Shown here piece after piece: positions 27,548 through 36,917 of a stretch of DNA of 64,000 bases. The DNA comes from Pseudomonas sp. LRP2-20 (lineage in GTDB: Bacteria; Pseudomonadota; Gammaproteobacteria; Pseudomonadales; Pseudomonadaceae), in contig NZ_AP025944.1 of NCBI RefSeq assembly GCF_024349685.1, forward strand, positions 4,408,001-4,472,000, written 5' to 3'. The notes under the pieces were generated by a model that was not told where the DNA came from, did no database searches, and worked only from the letters and a program-made list of their open reading frames with translations. A program made the position numbers and the translations under genes. How positions within the stretch are numbered: the stretch's first letter is position 1; every line of letters starts with the position of its first letter.

Positions 27548-28675
27548 TTAATATTGTTCGTCGGGCGCCGGCGCGTCAGCCGGTGCAGCCTCGTCGGCCG
27601 GATCCTGCACAGCAGGCTCGGCCGGGTCCTCGGATGGCGATTGCGGCGCCGGACTGGACCGGTAATCCGCACGACGCTTGAGCTGAAACTCGCGCACCGC
27701 CGAGTTGTGATCATCCAGGTCATCGGAGAACACGTGGCTGCCATCGCCGCGGGCGACGAAGTACAGGCTGGTGCCATCGGACGGATTGAGCGCGGCATGG
27801 ATTGCCTCGCGCCCGACCATGGCGATCGGCGTCGGTGGCAGGCCAGTCATGGTGTAGGTGTTGTAAGGCGTCGGTTCGCGCAGGTCGGCGCGGGTAATCT
27901 TGCCGTTGTAACGCTCACCCATGCCGTAGATCACCGTCGGATCGGTCTGCAGCATCATGCCCAGGCGCAAGCGGCGGACGAAAACGCCGGCAATCTGCCC
28001 GCGCTCCTGCGGGATGCCGGTTTCCTTCTCCACCAGCGAGGCCATGATCAAAGCCTGGTAAGGGTCGCGGTAAGGCAGGTCGGTGGTGCGCTCTGCCCAC
28101 TCCTTGGCCAGCACTTCATCCAGGCGCATATACGCCTGCTGCAGCAACTCGACGTCGCTCATGCCACGCACGAAGCGGTAGGTGTCCGGGAAGAAGCGGC
28201 CTTCAGGGAACACGCCGGTGTGGCCGAGCTTGTCCATCACTTCGGCGTCGGAAAGCCCTTCGAGTGTATGCTTGATCTTCTCGTGCCTGGCCACCGCCGA
28301 GCGCACCTGGCGGAAGGTCCAGCCTTCGACCAGGGTCAGGTTGTACTGCACCACGTCGGCACGGCGCCAGGCGTCGAACAGTGCTTCCACGGTCATGCCA
28401 GGGGTCAGGCGATACTCGCCAGTATGCAACTGCGTGCCGGCCATGTTGAAGCGCCAATAGAGGCGCAGCCAGACGGCATCATCGAGCAAGCCCTCGGCCT
28501 GCATGCGATAGAACATGCGGTTGGGGTTGGTGCCACTGGGCACGTCGAGCAGGCGCTCTTCGGCCACATGCAGTGGCTGCTCCAGCACCGAGTTGATCTT
28601 CCACGCCGACCAGCCCAGGGCCAGGCCGGCGAGGATCAAGCCCATTTCCAGCAGCAGCAGGAATTTGCGTCTCAC
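27548..28675 (-). CDS. mltG: Endolytic murein transglycosylase MltG
   Basis: A 375-residue inner-membrane enzyme that cleaves nascent glycan strands and sets their length. One N-terminal membrane helix (LLLLEMGLILAGLALGW) is followed by a LysM-like region and the YceG catalytic domain, with the catalytic glutamate in MASLVEKETG. The C-terminus is an unusual Pro/Ala/Asp-rich tail of about 40 residues. The GTG at 28675 begins MRRKFLLLLE, as in relatives, and follows the pabC stop by 4 nt; an in-frame TTG at 28705 is less likely. Confidence 0.93.
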   Translation of the reverse strand: MRRKFLLLLEMGLILAGLALGWSAWKINSVLEQPLHVAEERLLDVPSGTNPNRMFYRMQAEGLLDDAVWLRLYWRFNMAGTQLHTGEYRLTPGMTVEALFDAWRRADVVQYNLTLVEGWTFRQVRSAVARHEKIKHTLEGLSDAEVMDKLGHTGVFPEGRFFPDTYRFVRGMSDVELLQQAYMRLDEVLAKEWAERTTDLPYRDPYQALIMASLVEKETGIPQERGQIAGVFVRRLRLGMMLQTDPTVIYGMGERYNGKITRADLREPTPYNTYTMTGLPPTPIAMVGREAIHAALNPSDGTSLYFVARGDGSHVFSDDLDDHNSAVREFQLKRRADYRSSPAPQSPSEDPAEPAVQDPADEAAPADAPAPDEQY

Positions 28676-28679
28676 GAAT

Positions 28680-29495
28680 TCAGGTATCCAGTAACGTACG
28701 GGCAACGGCCTGCAGTTTACGGGTGAGCGGTCCCGGCGGCCAGTTCAGCGCGGCAATTGCACGCACAGGCCAGACGCCGTAGACACTGTTGCAGACGAAT
28801 ACTTCATCCGCCTGTTGCAGTTCGTCGAACGCGATATCACGCACCTGTACCACCATGCCCAGTAGCTGCGCCTGCTCCAGCAAGGCACCACGCATCACGC
28901 CGGCAACGCCGCAACGGCTGAGGTCCGCCGTAAGCAGCACGCCATCACGCACCAGAAACAGGTTGCTGTATACGCCTTCGACCACCCTGCCCTGCCCGTC
29001 ACGCATCAGGCCTTCGGCATGCTCGCTGTCCTGCCATTCGGCACGGGCCAGCACCTGCTCCAGGCGATTGAGGTGTTTGAGCCCGGCCAGCAACGGTTGT
29101 TCCCCAAGCCGGGTCTGGCAAGGGAACAGCCGTACGCCCAGCTCGGCATGTTCGACAGGATAGCTGGGCAGCGGGCTGCCCTGGAGAATCCGGCGCGGCG
29201 CAACGCCGGCAAGCGGCGCGTAGCCACGCTGGCTGTCACCACGGGTGAGGACCAGCTTGGCGACACCGTCACCGAGCTGGCTGGCAAAGCGCAGGATTTC
29301 ATCACGCAGCAGCGCCAGGTCGGCGTCGATGGCCAGGCGCTGACAACCCAGCGCCAGGCGGGCCAGATGGCCGTCCAGCAGGCTGGGCCGGCCACCGCGC
29401 ACGGCGATGGTCTCGAACAGGCCATCGCCGTAGGCCAGGCCGCGGTTCTGCAAGTTGATCGCAGTCGCGGGCTGGCCGTCGATCCAGCTGTGCAT
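28680..29495 (-). CDS. pabC: Aminodeoxychorismate lyase
   Basis: A 271-residue fold-type IV PLP enzyme that converts 4-amino-4-deoxychorismate to p-aminobenzoate and pyruvate (folate pathway). GLAYGDGLFETIAV is the N-terminal signature, GLKHLNRLEQVLARAE contains the PLP lysine, and EGVYSNLFLV completes the site. The ATG at 29495 shares its A with the fabF stop (TGATG), so translation is coupled. The pabC-mltG-tmk-holB order is conserved in many gammaproteobacteria. Confidence 0.95.
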   Translation of the reverse strand: MHSWIDGQPATAINLQNRGLAYGDGLFETIAVRGGRPSLLDGHLARLALGCQRLAIDADLALLRDEILRFASQLGDGVAKLVLTRGDSQRGYAPLAGVAPRRILQGSPLPSYPVEHAELGVRLFPCQTRLGEQPLLAGLKHLNRLEQVLARAEWQDSEHAEGLMRDGQGRVVEGVYSNLFLVRDGVLLTADLSRCGVAGVMRGALLEQAQLLGMVVQVRDIAFDELQQADEVFVCNSVYGVWPVRAIAALNWPPGPLTRKLQAVARTLLDT

Positions 29496-30739
29496 CAACC
29501 GGCGAACCGGCGGAACACCAGCGAACCGTTGGTGCCGCCAAAGCCGAACGAGTTGGACAGCACCACATCGATCGGCATGCTGCGCGCCTGGTGCGGCACG
29601 AAGTCGAGGTCGCACCCTTCGTCCGGCTCGTCGAGGTTGATGGTCGGCGGCGCCATCTGGCTGTTGATTGCCAGCACGCTGAAGATCGCCTCTACCGCAC
29701 CGGCGGCGCCGAGCAAGTGACCGGTCATCGACTTGGTCGAGCTGACGGCCAGCTTGTAGGCATGATCACCGAACACGCGCTTGATCGCCGCGACTTCGGC
29801 GATATCACCGGCCGGCGTCGAGGTACCGTGGGCGTTGATGTAGCTGACCTCGTCAGGCTGGATGCCAGCATCGCGCAGGGCGTTGGCCATGCAACGGGCC
29901 GCACCTTCACCGCTGTCGGGCGGCGAGGTCATGTGGTAGGCGTCACCGCTCATGCCGAAACCGACCAGCTCGGCATAGATGGTCGCACCGCGGGCCTTGG
30001 CGTGTTCGAGCTCTTCGAGCACCAGGGCGCCGGCACCGTCGGACAGCACGAAGCCATCACGGCCTTTGTCCCAGGGACGGCTGGCACGGGTTGGCTCATC
30101 GTTGCGGGTCGACAGCGCACGGGAGGCACCAAAGCCGCCCATGCCCAGGCCACAGGCGGCCATTTCGGCGCCACCGGCGATCATCACGTCGGCTTCACCG
30201 TAGGCAATGTTGCGCGCGGCCATGCCGATGCAGTGGGTGCCAGTGGTGCATGCGGTGGCAATGGCGTAGTTCGGCCCCTGCAGCCCCAGGTGGATCGACA
30301 GAAAACCGGAGATCATGTTGATGATCGAACCCGGCACGAAGAACGGCGAAATGCGGCGCGGGCCCTGCTCGTGCAAGGTACGGCTGGTTTCTTCGATGTT
30401 GGTCAGGCCGCCGATACCCGAGCCCATGGCCACGCCAATGCGCTCACGGTTGGCGTCGGTGACTTCCAGGCCGGCGTTACGCACCGCCTGGAAACCGGCC
30501 GCCAGGCCGTACTGGATGAACAGGTCGAGCTTGCGGGCCTCTTTGGCCGACAGGTACTGCTCAACCTCGAAGCCTTTCACCGAGCCGCCAAAACGGGTGG
30601 AGTAGGCAGACAGGTCCGTGTGTTCGATCGGACCAATGCCACTGCGGCCAGCCAGAATGCCCTGCCAAGTGCTCGGTACATCGGTACCCAGTGGCGACAG
30701 CATACCCATACCGGTGACCACGACGCGTCTACGCGACAC
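29495..30739 (-). CDS. fabF: 3-oxoacyl-[ACP] synthase II
   Basis: A 414-residue condensing enzyme (KAS II) for fatty-acid elongation, using acyl-ACP and malonyl-ACP. The catalytic triad is visible as Cys in [11 protein letters not shown], His in [11 protein letters not shown] and His in [12 protein letters not shown]. The glycine-rich C-terminus [14 protein letters not shown] is intact. It lies downstream of acpP with a terminator-like hairpin between them, so part of acpP transcription probably reads through. Confidence 0.97.
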   Translation of the reverse strand: MSRRRVVVTGMGMLSPLGTDVPSTWQGILAGRSGIGPIEHTDLSAYSTRFGGSVKGFEVEQYLSAKEARKLDLFIQYGLAAGFQAVRNAGLEVTDANRERIGVAMGSGIGGLTNIEETSRTLHEQGPRRISPFFVPGSIINMISGFLSIHLGLQGPNYAIATACTTGTHCIGMAARNIAYGEADVMIAGGAEMAACGLGMGGFGASRALSTRNDEPTRASRPWDKGRDGFVLSDGAGALVLEELEHAKARGATIYAELVGFGMSGDAYHMTSPPDSGEGAARCMANALRDAGIQPDEVSYINAHGTSTPAGDIAEVAAIKRVFGDHAYKLAVSSTKSMTGHLLGAAGAVEAIFSVLAINSQMAPPTINLDEPDEGCDLDFVPHQARSMPIDVVLSNSFGFGGTNGSLVFRRFAG

Positions 30740-30844
30740 AGTACTCTCCTTTTCTAATCACAGAGTTTCTTGCCATTGCATTCAAGCAATGGAATGAAAT
30801 GGCAACAAGCTCTCGACGCGAGTGAAGCAACGCTGAAGGCTCGC

Positions 30845-30881
30845 AAAGAAAAAACCGCACGCCAGCAAAGGCAGTGCGGTT
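30845..30881 (-). terminator. Terminator/attenuator between acpP and fabF
   Basis: On the minus strand AACCGCAC and GTGCGGTT (30874-30881 and 30853-30860) enclose a 13-nt loop and are followed by TTTTTTCTTTG. It would let acpP be transcribed in excess over fabF. Confidence 0.82.
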
Positions 30882-30912
30882 CTTCTCGACAAGAAGCGTC
30901 GACTACAACGTC

Positions 30913-31149
30913 TTAGGCCTTGTGGCTGTTGACGTAGTCGATGGCAGCTTGAACGGTAGTGATCTTCTCGGCTTCTTCGTCAGGGATTTCGGTCTCGAAT
31001 TCCTCTTCCAGAGCCATCACCAGCTCAACGGTGTCAAGCGAATCGGCACCCAGGTCATCGACGAAGGACTTCTCGTTGGTCACTTCCTCTTCCTTGACGC
31101 CCAGTTGCTCGGCGACGATTTTCTTGACGCGTTCTTCGATGGTGCTCAT
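30913..31149 (-). CDS. acpP: Acyl carrier protein
   Basis: A 78-residue acidic four-helix carrier. The phosphopantetheine serine is Ser37 in [11 protein letters not shown]. It carries growing acyl chains for FabF, FabG, FabD and PlsX, all encoded around it. The gene has a 203-nt upstream gap and a downstream hairpin, consistent with its own promoter and high expression. Confidence 0.98.
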   Translation of the reverse strand: MSTIEERVKKIVAEQLGVKEEEVTNEKSFVDDLGADSLDTVELVMALEEEFETEIPDEEAEKITTVQAAIDYVNSHKA

Positions 31150-31284
31150 ACCTAGTTTTCACTCCTAATGGACATATGTCAGGCAGCTGGCCGGTGACCA
31201 AGTTTATAGAAAGACGTTCGCTTTTCAAGCGGAACGCACCTTCCCTTTAGCCACTGCACCCGCTGCCTGGAATCTGGTTGCAGC

Positions 31285-31290
31285 TTTATA
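31285..31290 (-). promoter_or_regulatory. Possible -10 element of an acpP promoter
   Basis: TATAAA on the minus strand lies about 135 nt upstream of acpP within the fabG-acpP gap. The -35 region is poor. Placed because acpP usually has a private promoter; weak evidence. Confidence 0.35.
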
Positions 31291-31352
31291 ACGGATTTTA
31301 GGCTCGCAGTATGACTCTTTTTTGAAGCAATCCGTCACATTGCGTTGCAGTT

Positions 31353-32093
31353 TTACATGTACATCCCGCCGTTGACCGGCACGGTAGCGCCGGTAACGTA
31401 GCCTGCGCCGTCCGACGCCAGGAACGAAACCACCTTGGCAATTTCGTCAGCCTGACCCAGGCGGCCCAGCGGAATCTGGGTCTGCAGGGCTTCGCGCTGC
31501 GCTTCTGGCAGCTCGCGAGTCATGTCGGTGTCGATGAAGCCCGGGGTCACCGAGTTGACGGTGATGCCACGCGAGCCCACTTCACGCGCCAGGGCGCGGC
31601 TGAAGCCTTCGAGGCCGGCCTTGGCCGCCGCGTAGTTGGCCTGGCCGGCGTTGCCCATGGCACCGACGACCGAACCGATGCTGATGATACGACCCCAACG
31701 CGCCTTGGTCATGCCACGCAGCACGCCCTTGGACAGACGGTAGAGGCTGTTCAGGTTGGTGTCGATCACGTCGAACCACTCGTCGTCCTTCATGCGCAGC
31801 ATGAGGTTGTCGCGAGTGATACCCGCATTGTTGACCAGAATGGTCGGCGCACCGAACTGCTCGCCGATGGCGCCCAGCACTGCTTCCACGGACTCGGCGC
31901 TGGTGACGTTCAGCTCCATGCCGGTGCCGGCGATACCATGCTCTTTCAGGGTGGCAGCGATGCGCTCGGCACCGGAAGCCGACGTAGCGGTACCGATCAC
32001 GGTCGCGCCCTGGCGGCCCAGCTCGAGGGCGATGGCCTGGCCAATACCACGGCTGGCGCCGGTGACCAGTGCAACTTTACCTTGCAGGCTCAT
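31353..32093 (-). CDS. fabG: 3-oxoacyl-[ACP] reductase
   Basis: A 246-residue short-chain dehydrogenase reducing 3-ketoacyl-ACP with NADPH. The cofactor loop is TGASRGIGQ, the catalytic residues are Ser in SIGSVVGAMG and Tyr/Lys in NYAAAKAG, and NNAGITRD is the NNAG motif. It lies 15 nt downstream of fabD in the plsX-fabD-fabG-acpP cluster. Confidence 0.98.
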   Translation of the reverse strand: MSLQGKVALVTGASRGIGQAIALELGRQGATVIGTATSASGAERIAATLKEHGIAGTGMELNVTSAESVEAVLGAIGEQFGAPTILVNNAGITRDNLMLRMKDDEWFDVIDTNLNSLYRLSKGVLRGMTKARWGRIISIGSVVGAMGNAGQANYAAAKAGLEGFSRALAREVGSRGITVNSVTPGFIDTDMTRELPEAQREALQTQIPLGRLGQADEIAKVVSFLASDGAGYVTGATVPVNGGMYM

Positions 32094-32108
32094 GCAAGCT
32101 TCTCCAAA

Positions 32109-33047
32109 TCAGGCCAGCGCCGCACGGGTGGCGGCGACAGCGTCAGGGGTATTGAGGTTGTAGGTGGTCACGCCGTCAGCGCAACGCTTGTTCAGGCCAG
32201 CCAGAACCTTGCCCGGGCCGCACTCGACCAGGTTGACCGCGCCATTGGCAGCCAGGGTCTGTACGCACTCGACCCAGCGTACCGGCTGGTACAGCTGCGC
32301 CAGCAGGTCCTGCTTCAGGGCATCGAGGTCGGCAGCGATGGCGGCGGTGACGTTCTGCACCACCGGGATCTGCGGGGCCTTCCATTCGATGGCATTGACC
32401 GATTCGGCGAAACGCTCGGCGGCCGGCTTCATCAGGGCGCAATGCGACGGCACGCTGACCGCCAGCGGCAAAGCGCGCTTGGCACCGGCCTCTTTGCACA
32501 GCTCGATGGCACGGTCCACTGCAGCCTTGTTGCCAGCGATCACGACCTGGCCTGGCGAGTTGAAGTTTACCGCGCTGACCACTTCATCTTCAGCGGCCTT
32601 GGCACAGATCTCGACCACCACCGCGTCATCCAGGCCCAGAATCGCCGCCATGGCACCGTGACCGGCCGGCACGGCCTCCTGCATCAGTTCGCCACGGCGC
32701 TTGACCAGCTTCACCGCCTCTTTCAGCGACAGGCTGCCAGCGGCGACCAGCGCGCTGTATTCACCCAGGCTGTGACCAGAGACGAAGGCCGGCTGCGCGC
32801 CACCCTCTTCCAGCCACAGCCGCCACAGGGCGATGGAGGCGGTAAGGATCGCCGGCTGGGTCTTGTCGGTTTGATTGAGTTTTTCTTCCGGCCCGTTCTG
32901 AACCAGGTCCCACAGGTCGTAGCCCAGAGCTTCGGAGGCCTCCTTGAAGGTCTCGATGATCACCGGCTTTTCAGCGCCCAGCTCTTTGAGCATGCCCAGC
33001 GACTGGGAACCTTGACCGGGAAAGACGAATGCGAGGGATGCAGACAT
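32109..33047 (-). CDS. fabD: Malonyl-CoA:ACP transacylase
   Basis: A 312-residue enzyme transferring malonyl from CoA to AcpP. The start MSASLAFVFPGQGSQSLGML is canonical, the nucleophile is the serine of SGHSLGEYSAL, and the histidine lies in PSHCALM. The ATG at 33047 was chosen for this N-terminus; the ORF extends further upstream without conserved sequence. It lies 127 nt downstream of plsX. Confidence 0.97.
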   Translation of the reverse strand: MSASLAFVFPGQGSQSLGMLKELGAEKPVIIETFKEASEALGYDLWDLVQNGPEEKLNQTDKTQPAILTASIALWRLWLEEGGAQPAFVSGHSLGEYSALVAAGSLSLKEAVKLVKRRGELMQEAVPAGHGAMAAILGLDDAVVVEICAKAAEDEVVSAVNFNSPGQVVIAGNKAAVDRAIELCKEAGAKRALPLAVSVPSHCALMKPAAERFAESVNAIEWKAPQIPVVQNVTAAIAADLDALKQDLLAQLYQPVRWVECVQTLAANGAVNLVECGPGKVLAGLNKRCADGVTTYNLNTPDAVAATRAALA

Positions 33048-33174
33048 TGAACAAGCCCTTATGATCTTGTCGTCGGATAGGGTGCGCCAAGCCGTGGGCC
33101 AGACGCGGAATCTGAAAACTTGGATGGAAACGGAAACTGAGCGGTCACATTTAAGCACTTCATCGGCGAAATGC

Positions 33175-34185
33175 CTAAGGCAACAGGTCTTCGAGGCGGC
33201 CATGCAACCGCTGCGGGAGGTTTTCCTGGATCTCGATCAGCGCCCGCTGGATCGCGCTCTGAAAGCCCTGCACACCTGCCGAGCCATGGCTCTTGATGAC
33301 GATGCCCTGCAGGCCGAGGAAGCTCGCGCCATTGTGCCGCGCCGGCGCCAGGTCGGCCTGCAGCCGCTTGAGCAGCGGCATCGCCACCGCCCCGGCCACC
33401 CGCGACAACGCGCCGCCCTTGAACAGCTTTTCGATACGCTCGCCGATCATGGTCGCCAGGCCTTCGCTGGACTTGAGCAGGATGTTGCCGACGAAGCCGT
33501 CGCACACCACCACATCCGCCTCGCCACGGTACAGGCCGTCACCTTCGACGAAACCGACGTAATTCAGGCCGCGGGCGTTCTGCAGCAACGTGGCCGCCAG
33601 CTTGACCTGCTGGTTGCCCTTGATGTCCTCGGTACCAATGTTCAACAGCGCCACGCGCGGCCGGTGAATACCCAAGGCCTGGGCAGCCACGGAGCCCATG
33701 ACGGCGAACTGGTAGAGGTTTTCGGCACTGCAGTCGACGTTGGCTCCCAGGTCGAGCAGCTGGCAATAACCCGCCTGGGTCGGGATCGCCGCGACCATTG
33801 CCGGCCGATCGATACCCGGCAGGGTCTTGAGCACGAAACGCGACAACGCCATCAGCGCCCCGGTATTGCCGGCGCTGACGCAGGCCTGGGCCTTGCCGTC
33901 CCGCACCAGTTCAAGGGCGATGCGCATCGACGAATCCGGCTTGCCACGCAATGCCTGCGATGGCCGCTCGTCCATACCGACCACCTCACTGGCGGCGACA
34001 ATCTGCAGACGCGCGCGATCCGCAGCCGCAAGGCCGCTGACAAGATCTTCAAGGAGGGAGGGTTGACCGACGAGGGTCAGGTGCAGCGAGGGAGTAGCCG
34101 AAAGGCAGGCAATGCTAGCCTGGACAATGCTGCGGGGACCGAAGTCCCCGCCCATTGCGTCGATCGCGATGATCTGAGCGGACAA
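33175..34185 (-). CDS. plsX: Phosphate acyltransferase PlsX
   Basis: A 336-residue peripheral-membrane enzyme that makes acyl-phosphate from acyl-ACP for PlsY, starting phospholipid synthesis. [13 protein letters not shown] is the N-terminal signature and [11 protein letters not shown] the glycine-rich active-site region. It begins 3 nt after rpmF, the common rpmF-plsX linkage that couples ribosome and lipid production. Confidence 0.97.
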   Translation of the reverse strand: MSAQIIAIDAMGGDFGPRSIVQASIACLSATPSLHLTLVGQPSLLEDLVSGLAAADRARLQIVAASEVVGMDERPSQALRGKPDSSMRIALELVRDGKAQACVSAGNTGALMALSRFVLKTLPGIDRPAMVAAIPTQAGYCQLLDLGANVDCSAENLYQFAVMGSVAAQALGIHRPRVALLNIGTEDIKGNQQVKLAATLLQNARGLNYVGFVEGDGLYRGEADVVVCDGFVGNILLKSSEGLATMIGERIEKLFKGGALSRVAGAVAMPLLKRLQADLAPARHNGASFLGLQGIVIKSHGSAGVQGFQSAIQRALIEIQENLPQRLHGRLEDLLP

Positions 34186-34188
34186 GGA

Positions 34189-34371
34189 TTACTCGTCAGC
34201 GCCCTTGTCGATCACTTTGCGACCACGGTATACGCCTTCTGGCGAAACGTGGTGACGCAGGTGTACTTCACCGGTGGTCTTTTCTACCGACAGCGCGTTT
34301 TCCGACAGGGCGTCGTGCGAACGGCGCATGTCACGGGCAGAGCGGGATTTTTTGTTCTGCTGAACAGCCAT
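34189..34371 (-). CDS. rpmF: 50S ribosomal protein L32
   Basis: A 60-residue basic protein, [19 protein letters not shown], typical of the cysteine-free gammaproteobacterial L32. It lies 13 nt downstream of yceD and 3 nt upstream of plsX. Confidence 0.98.
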
Positions 34372-34384
34372 AATTGATTAACTC

Positions 34385-34912
34385 CTAAACGTTTGGGTCA
34401 CGCTTTAACTGCGCCAAAACACTGAACGGGTTGGACCGCGATACCTCGTCCTTGCTCGATTCGGGCTCGTCTGCGCCCGCCGGCTGCTGGCATTCTTCCG
34501 GATGATGAGCAGGCACGATAGGCAAGGCGAGCAGCAGCTCCTCCTCGACCAAGGCCTGCAGATCCAAAGGATCTTCGCCCAGTTCCAGCACGTCATAGCC
34601 TTTCGGCAACGACTGGGTATTCGCACCCTCCTTCACCACGGCGTAAGTACATTCGCTGTGGATCGGCAGGGTGACCAGCTCAAGACAACGCTGGCAAACC
34701 ATTTTGACCTCGACGTCCAGCTCGCTGTGGATAACCACCACGTGCTGTTCATCTCGTTCAAAATCGAACTTCGCCTGCACCGTACCGACATCGTCGGAAA
34801 GCGGGTCGCAGAGTCTTTCCAAATCAGCGAGTTGCAGCGTACCAGTGATGGATACGCCTCGATCGGCTAATTTGCGCGGGTCAACGTGAGGTGGAATCGG
34901 GTCATTCAACAT
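34385..34912 (-). CDS. yceD: YceD/DUF177-family 23S rRNA accumulation protein
   Basis: A 175-residue protein of the YceD/DUF177 family, linked to 23S rRNA accumulation in E. coli. It has a CQRC pair in VKMVCQRCLELV and the acidic C-terminal LGEDPLDLQALVEEELLLALP. It is the first gene of the rpmF-plsX-fab operon. A near-consensus promoter at 34922-34950 would start transcription only 3-4 nt before this ATG, so the message may be effectively leaderless. Confidence 0.93.
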   Translation of the reverse strand: MLNDPIPPHVDPRKLADRGVSITGTLQLADLERLCDPLSDDVGTVQAKFDFERDEQHVVVIHSELDVEVKMVCQRCLELVTLPIHSECTYAVVKEGANTQSLPKGYDVLELGEDPLDLQALVEEELLLALPIVPAHHPEECQQPAGADEPESSKDEVSRSNPFSVLAQLKRDPNV

Positions 34913-34921
34913 AGGCGCAGC

Positions 34922-34950
34922 ATTCTAGGGATGCCCCCCGCCCCTGTCAA
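34922..34950 (-). promoter_or_regulatory. Promoter of the yceD-rpmF-plsX-fab operon
   Basis: On the minus strand TTGACA (34945-34950), a 17-nt spacer and TAGAAT (34922-34927). The expected +1 falls at about 34915, three nucleotides before the yceD ATG. Confidence 0.8.
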
Positions 34951-35008
34951 AGGAAATTCGGCGGCATCTCGCATGTTAGAATCAGGTTCAACTGACCAGG
35001 AGTCTATC

Positions 35009-35587
35009 ATGCTGCCTCTGTTGCTGGCTTCCAGCTCTGCCTACCGGCGCGAACTGCTCGCGCGCCTGCGCCTGCCCTTCACCTGGGCAAGCCCCGACCT
35101 AGACGAGCGGCGCCTGGCTGACGAGCCCGCCGTGGAACTGGTACGGCGCCTGGCCAGGCAAAAAGCCGAGGCACTTGCCGAGAGCCATCCACAGCACCTG
35201 ATCATCGGCTCCGACCAGGTGGCAGTGCTGGGCGAGCAGATCCTCGGCAAGCCGCACACCTTCGAGCGCGCCTGCGAGCAGTTGCTCGAAGCCAGCGGCC
35301 AGCAAGTGACCTTCCTGACCGGGCTGGCACTGCTCAATACCGCGACCGGGCAGCGCCAGGTCGACTGTGTGCCGTTCACGGTGACGATGCGCGAGCTGGA
35401 TCGGGAGCGTGTGGAGCGCTATGTGGCAGCGGAGCAGCCGCTGGATTGCGCAGGGAGCTTCAAGGCGGAGGGATTGGGGGTGAGCTTGTTTCAGAGCACC
35501 CATGGGTGCGATGCGACCAGCCTGATCGGGCTGCCGCTGATTCGGCTGGTGGATATGCTGACCAAGGAAGGGGTGGTGGTTCCTTGA
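35009..35587 (+). CDS. maf: Maf-family nucleotide pyrophosphatase (YceF type)
   Basis: A 192-residue house-cleaning pyrophosphatase. The YceF branch hydrolyses 7-methyl-GTP. MLPLLLASSSAYRRELL supplies the phosphate-binding SSSxxR motif, and IIGSDQVAVL the conserved acidic site. The ATG at 35009 has AGGAG 7 nt upstream; the ORF's earlier ATG is within the yceD start region and is not conserved. It is divergent from yceD. Palindromic repeat copy B follows it. Confidence 0.93.
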   Translation: MLPLLLASSSAYRRELLARLRLPFTWASPDLDERRLADEPAVELVRRLARQKAEALAESHPQHLIIGSDQVAVLGEQILGKPHTFERACEQLLEASGQQVTFLTGLALLNTATGQRQVDCVPFTVTMRELDRERVERYVAAEQPLDCAGSFKAEGLGVSLFQSTHGCDATSLIGLPLIRLVDMLTKEGVVVP

Positions 35588-35607
35588 GCCTGGCTTGAGG
35601 GTTATGG

Positions 35608-35845
35608 CGCCTGTGAGATCGAGCGCCGCCCGCGCGGCGCTTCGCGAGCTGCGCTCGCTCCTACGTTTGTTTCGGGCCAATTATTTCTGTGGGATTTGCG
35701 CGCGGACGCTTTGGCACACGACTGGATATCGCGCCATGCCACCAAGGCGGTCGCGCGCGCCTGTCACAGGCGATACTGGCCCGAAACAAACGTAGGAGCG
35801 AGCGCAGCTCGCGATGCGCCGCGCGGGCGGCGCTCGATCTCACAC
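35608..35845. repeat. Long palindromic repeat, copy B
   Basis: Same family as copies A and C but with the core inverted relative to them. Its centre is GATATC (35726-35731). The right arm stops at TCTCACA, lacking the terminal GGCGC. It lies between convergent maf and sppA. Confidence 0.9.
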
Positions 35846-35880
35846 CCGACACAAACCCCAAGACAGGCACCCTGCAGCAT

Positions 35881-36915
35881 TCAGCGCAACTGCGGCCCCT
35901 GGAACCCCATCCACATGGCCAGATGCTCAGCCACACTGGCACCAATACGCTTGGAGAAGCGATCGAACGGCGATTCCTGCACGGTGTAATCGACCAACTC
36001 CTTCTCACCTACGATTTCCCGCGCCACATAGCTGGCACTGCCAAGCCCATCCACCAGCCCCAGCGCCTTGGCCTGCTCACCCGACCAGACCAGGCCGCTG
36101 AACAACTCCGGATGCTCCTTGTCCTTCAGGCGATCCCCCCGCCCCTGCTTGACCATGGCAATGAACTGCTGGTGCGTGGTGTCCAGCACGCCCTGCCAGA
36201 ACGCGCGCTCATCAGGCTTTTCTGGCGAGAACGGATCAAGGAACGCCTTGTGCTCACCAGCGGTGTAGGTCCGACGCTCGACGCCCAGCTTTTCCATTGA
36301 GCCCACAAAGCCATAACCGGCCGCTGTCACACCAATCGAACCGACCAGGCTGGCCTTGTCGGCATAGATCTCATCCGCCGCGCTGGCGATGTAGTAGGCA
36401 CCCGAAGCCCCCAGATCAGTGATTACCGCATACAACTTGATATCCGGGTGCTCGCCACGCAGGCGGCGCATCTCGTCGTACACATAACCCGCCTGCACCG
36501 GGCTGCCGCCAGGGCTGTTGATGCGCATGACCACCGCTTTGGTCTTGGGGTCCTTGAACGCATCGCGCAAGCTCTTGACCAGGTTATCGGCACTGGCGGC
36601 CTCCTGATCGGCAATCACCCCGCGCACTTCTACCAGGGCCGTGTGATTGCCGCTGCGCGTGGCAGCCTTGTCCATGTCCATCAAGGGCGTAAACAGCACC
36701 AGAATGCCAAACAGGTAGACGAAGGTCAGCAGCTTGAAGAAGATCCCCCAGCGCCGGGCCCGGCGCTGCTCCTGAACACCCGCCAGCAGGGTCTTTTCCA
36801 GCAGTTTCCAGCTCTTCTGCTCGACACGAGCCTCTTCGTTCTGCGCTTCACGCGCCTCGCGAGCGAGGCGCTCCTCTTCGGTTTCGTTAACCGGCGCTTT
36901 CCACTCGTCAGCCAT
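35881..36915 (-). CDS. sppA: Signal peptide peptidase SppA (short type)
   Basis: A 344-residue inner-membrane serine protease of family S49 that degrades cleaved signal peptides. A charged cytoplasmic N-terminus (about 50 residues) precedes one membrane helix (FFKLLTFVYLFGILVLF). The Ser nucleophile is in LGASGAYYIASAADEIYA, and VWSGEQAKALGLVDGLG is the C-terminal signature. The length fits the single-domain SohB-like form, not the 67-kDa E. coli SppA. The ATG at 36915 follows the phosphatase stop by 2 nt. Confidence 0.92.
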   Translation of the reverse strand: MADEWKAPVNETEEERLAREAREAQNEEARVEQKSWKLLEKTLLAGVQEQRRARRWGIFFKLLTFVYLFGILVLFTPLMDMDKAATRSGNHTALVEVRGVIADQEAASADNLVKSLRDAFKDPKTKAVVMRINSPGGSPVQAGYVYDEMRRLRGEHPDIKLYAVITDLGASGAYYIASAADEIYADKASLVGSIGVTAAGYGFVGSMEKLGVERRTYTAGEHKAFLDPFSPEKPDERAFWQGVLDTTHQQFIAMVKQGRGDRLKDKEHPELFSGLVWSGEQAKALGLVDGLGSASYVAREIVGEKELVDYTVQESPFDRFSKRIGASVAEHLAMWMGFQGPQLR

Positions 36916-36917
36916 GC

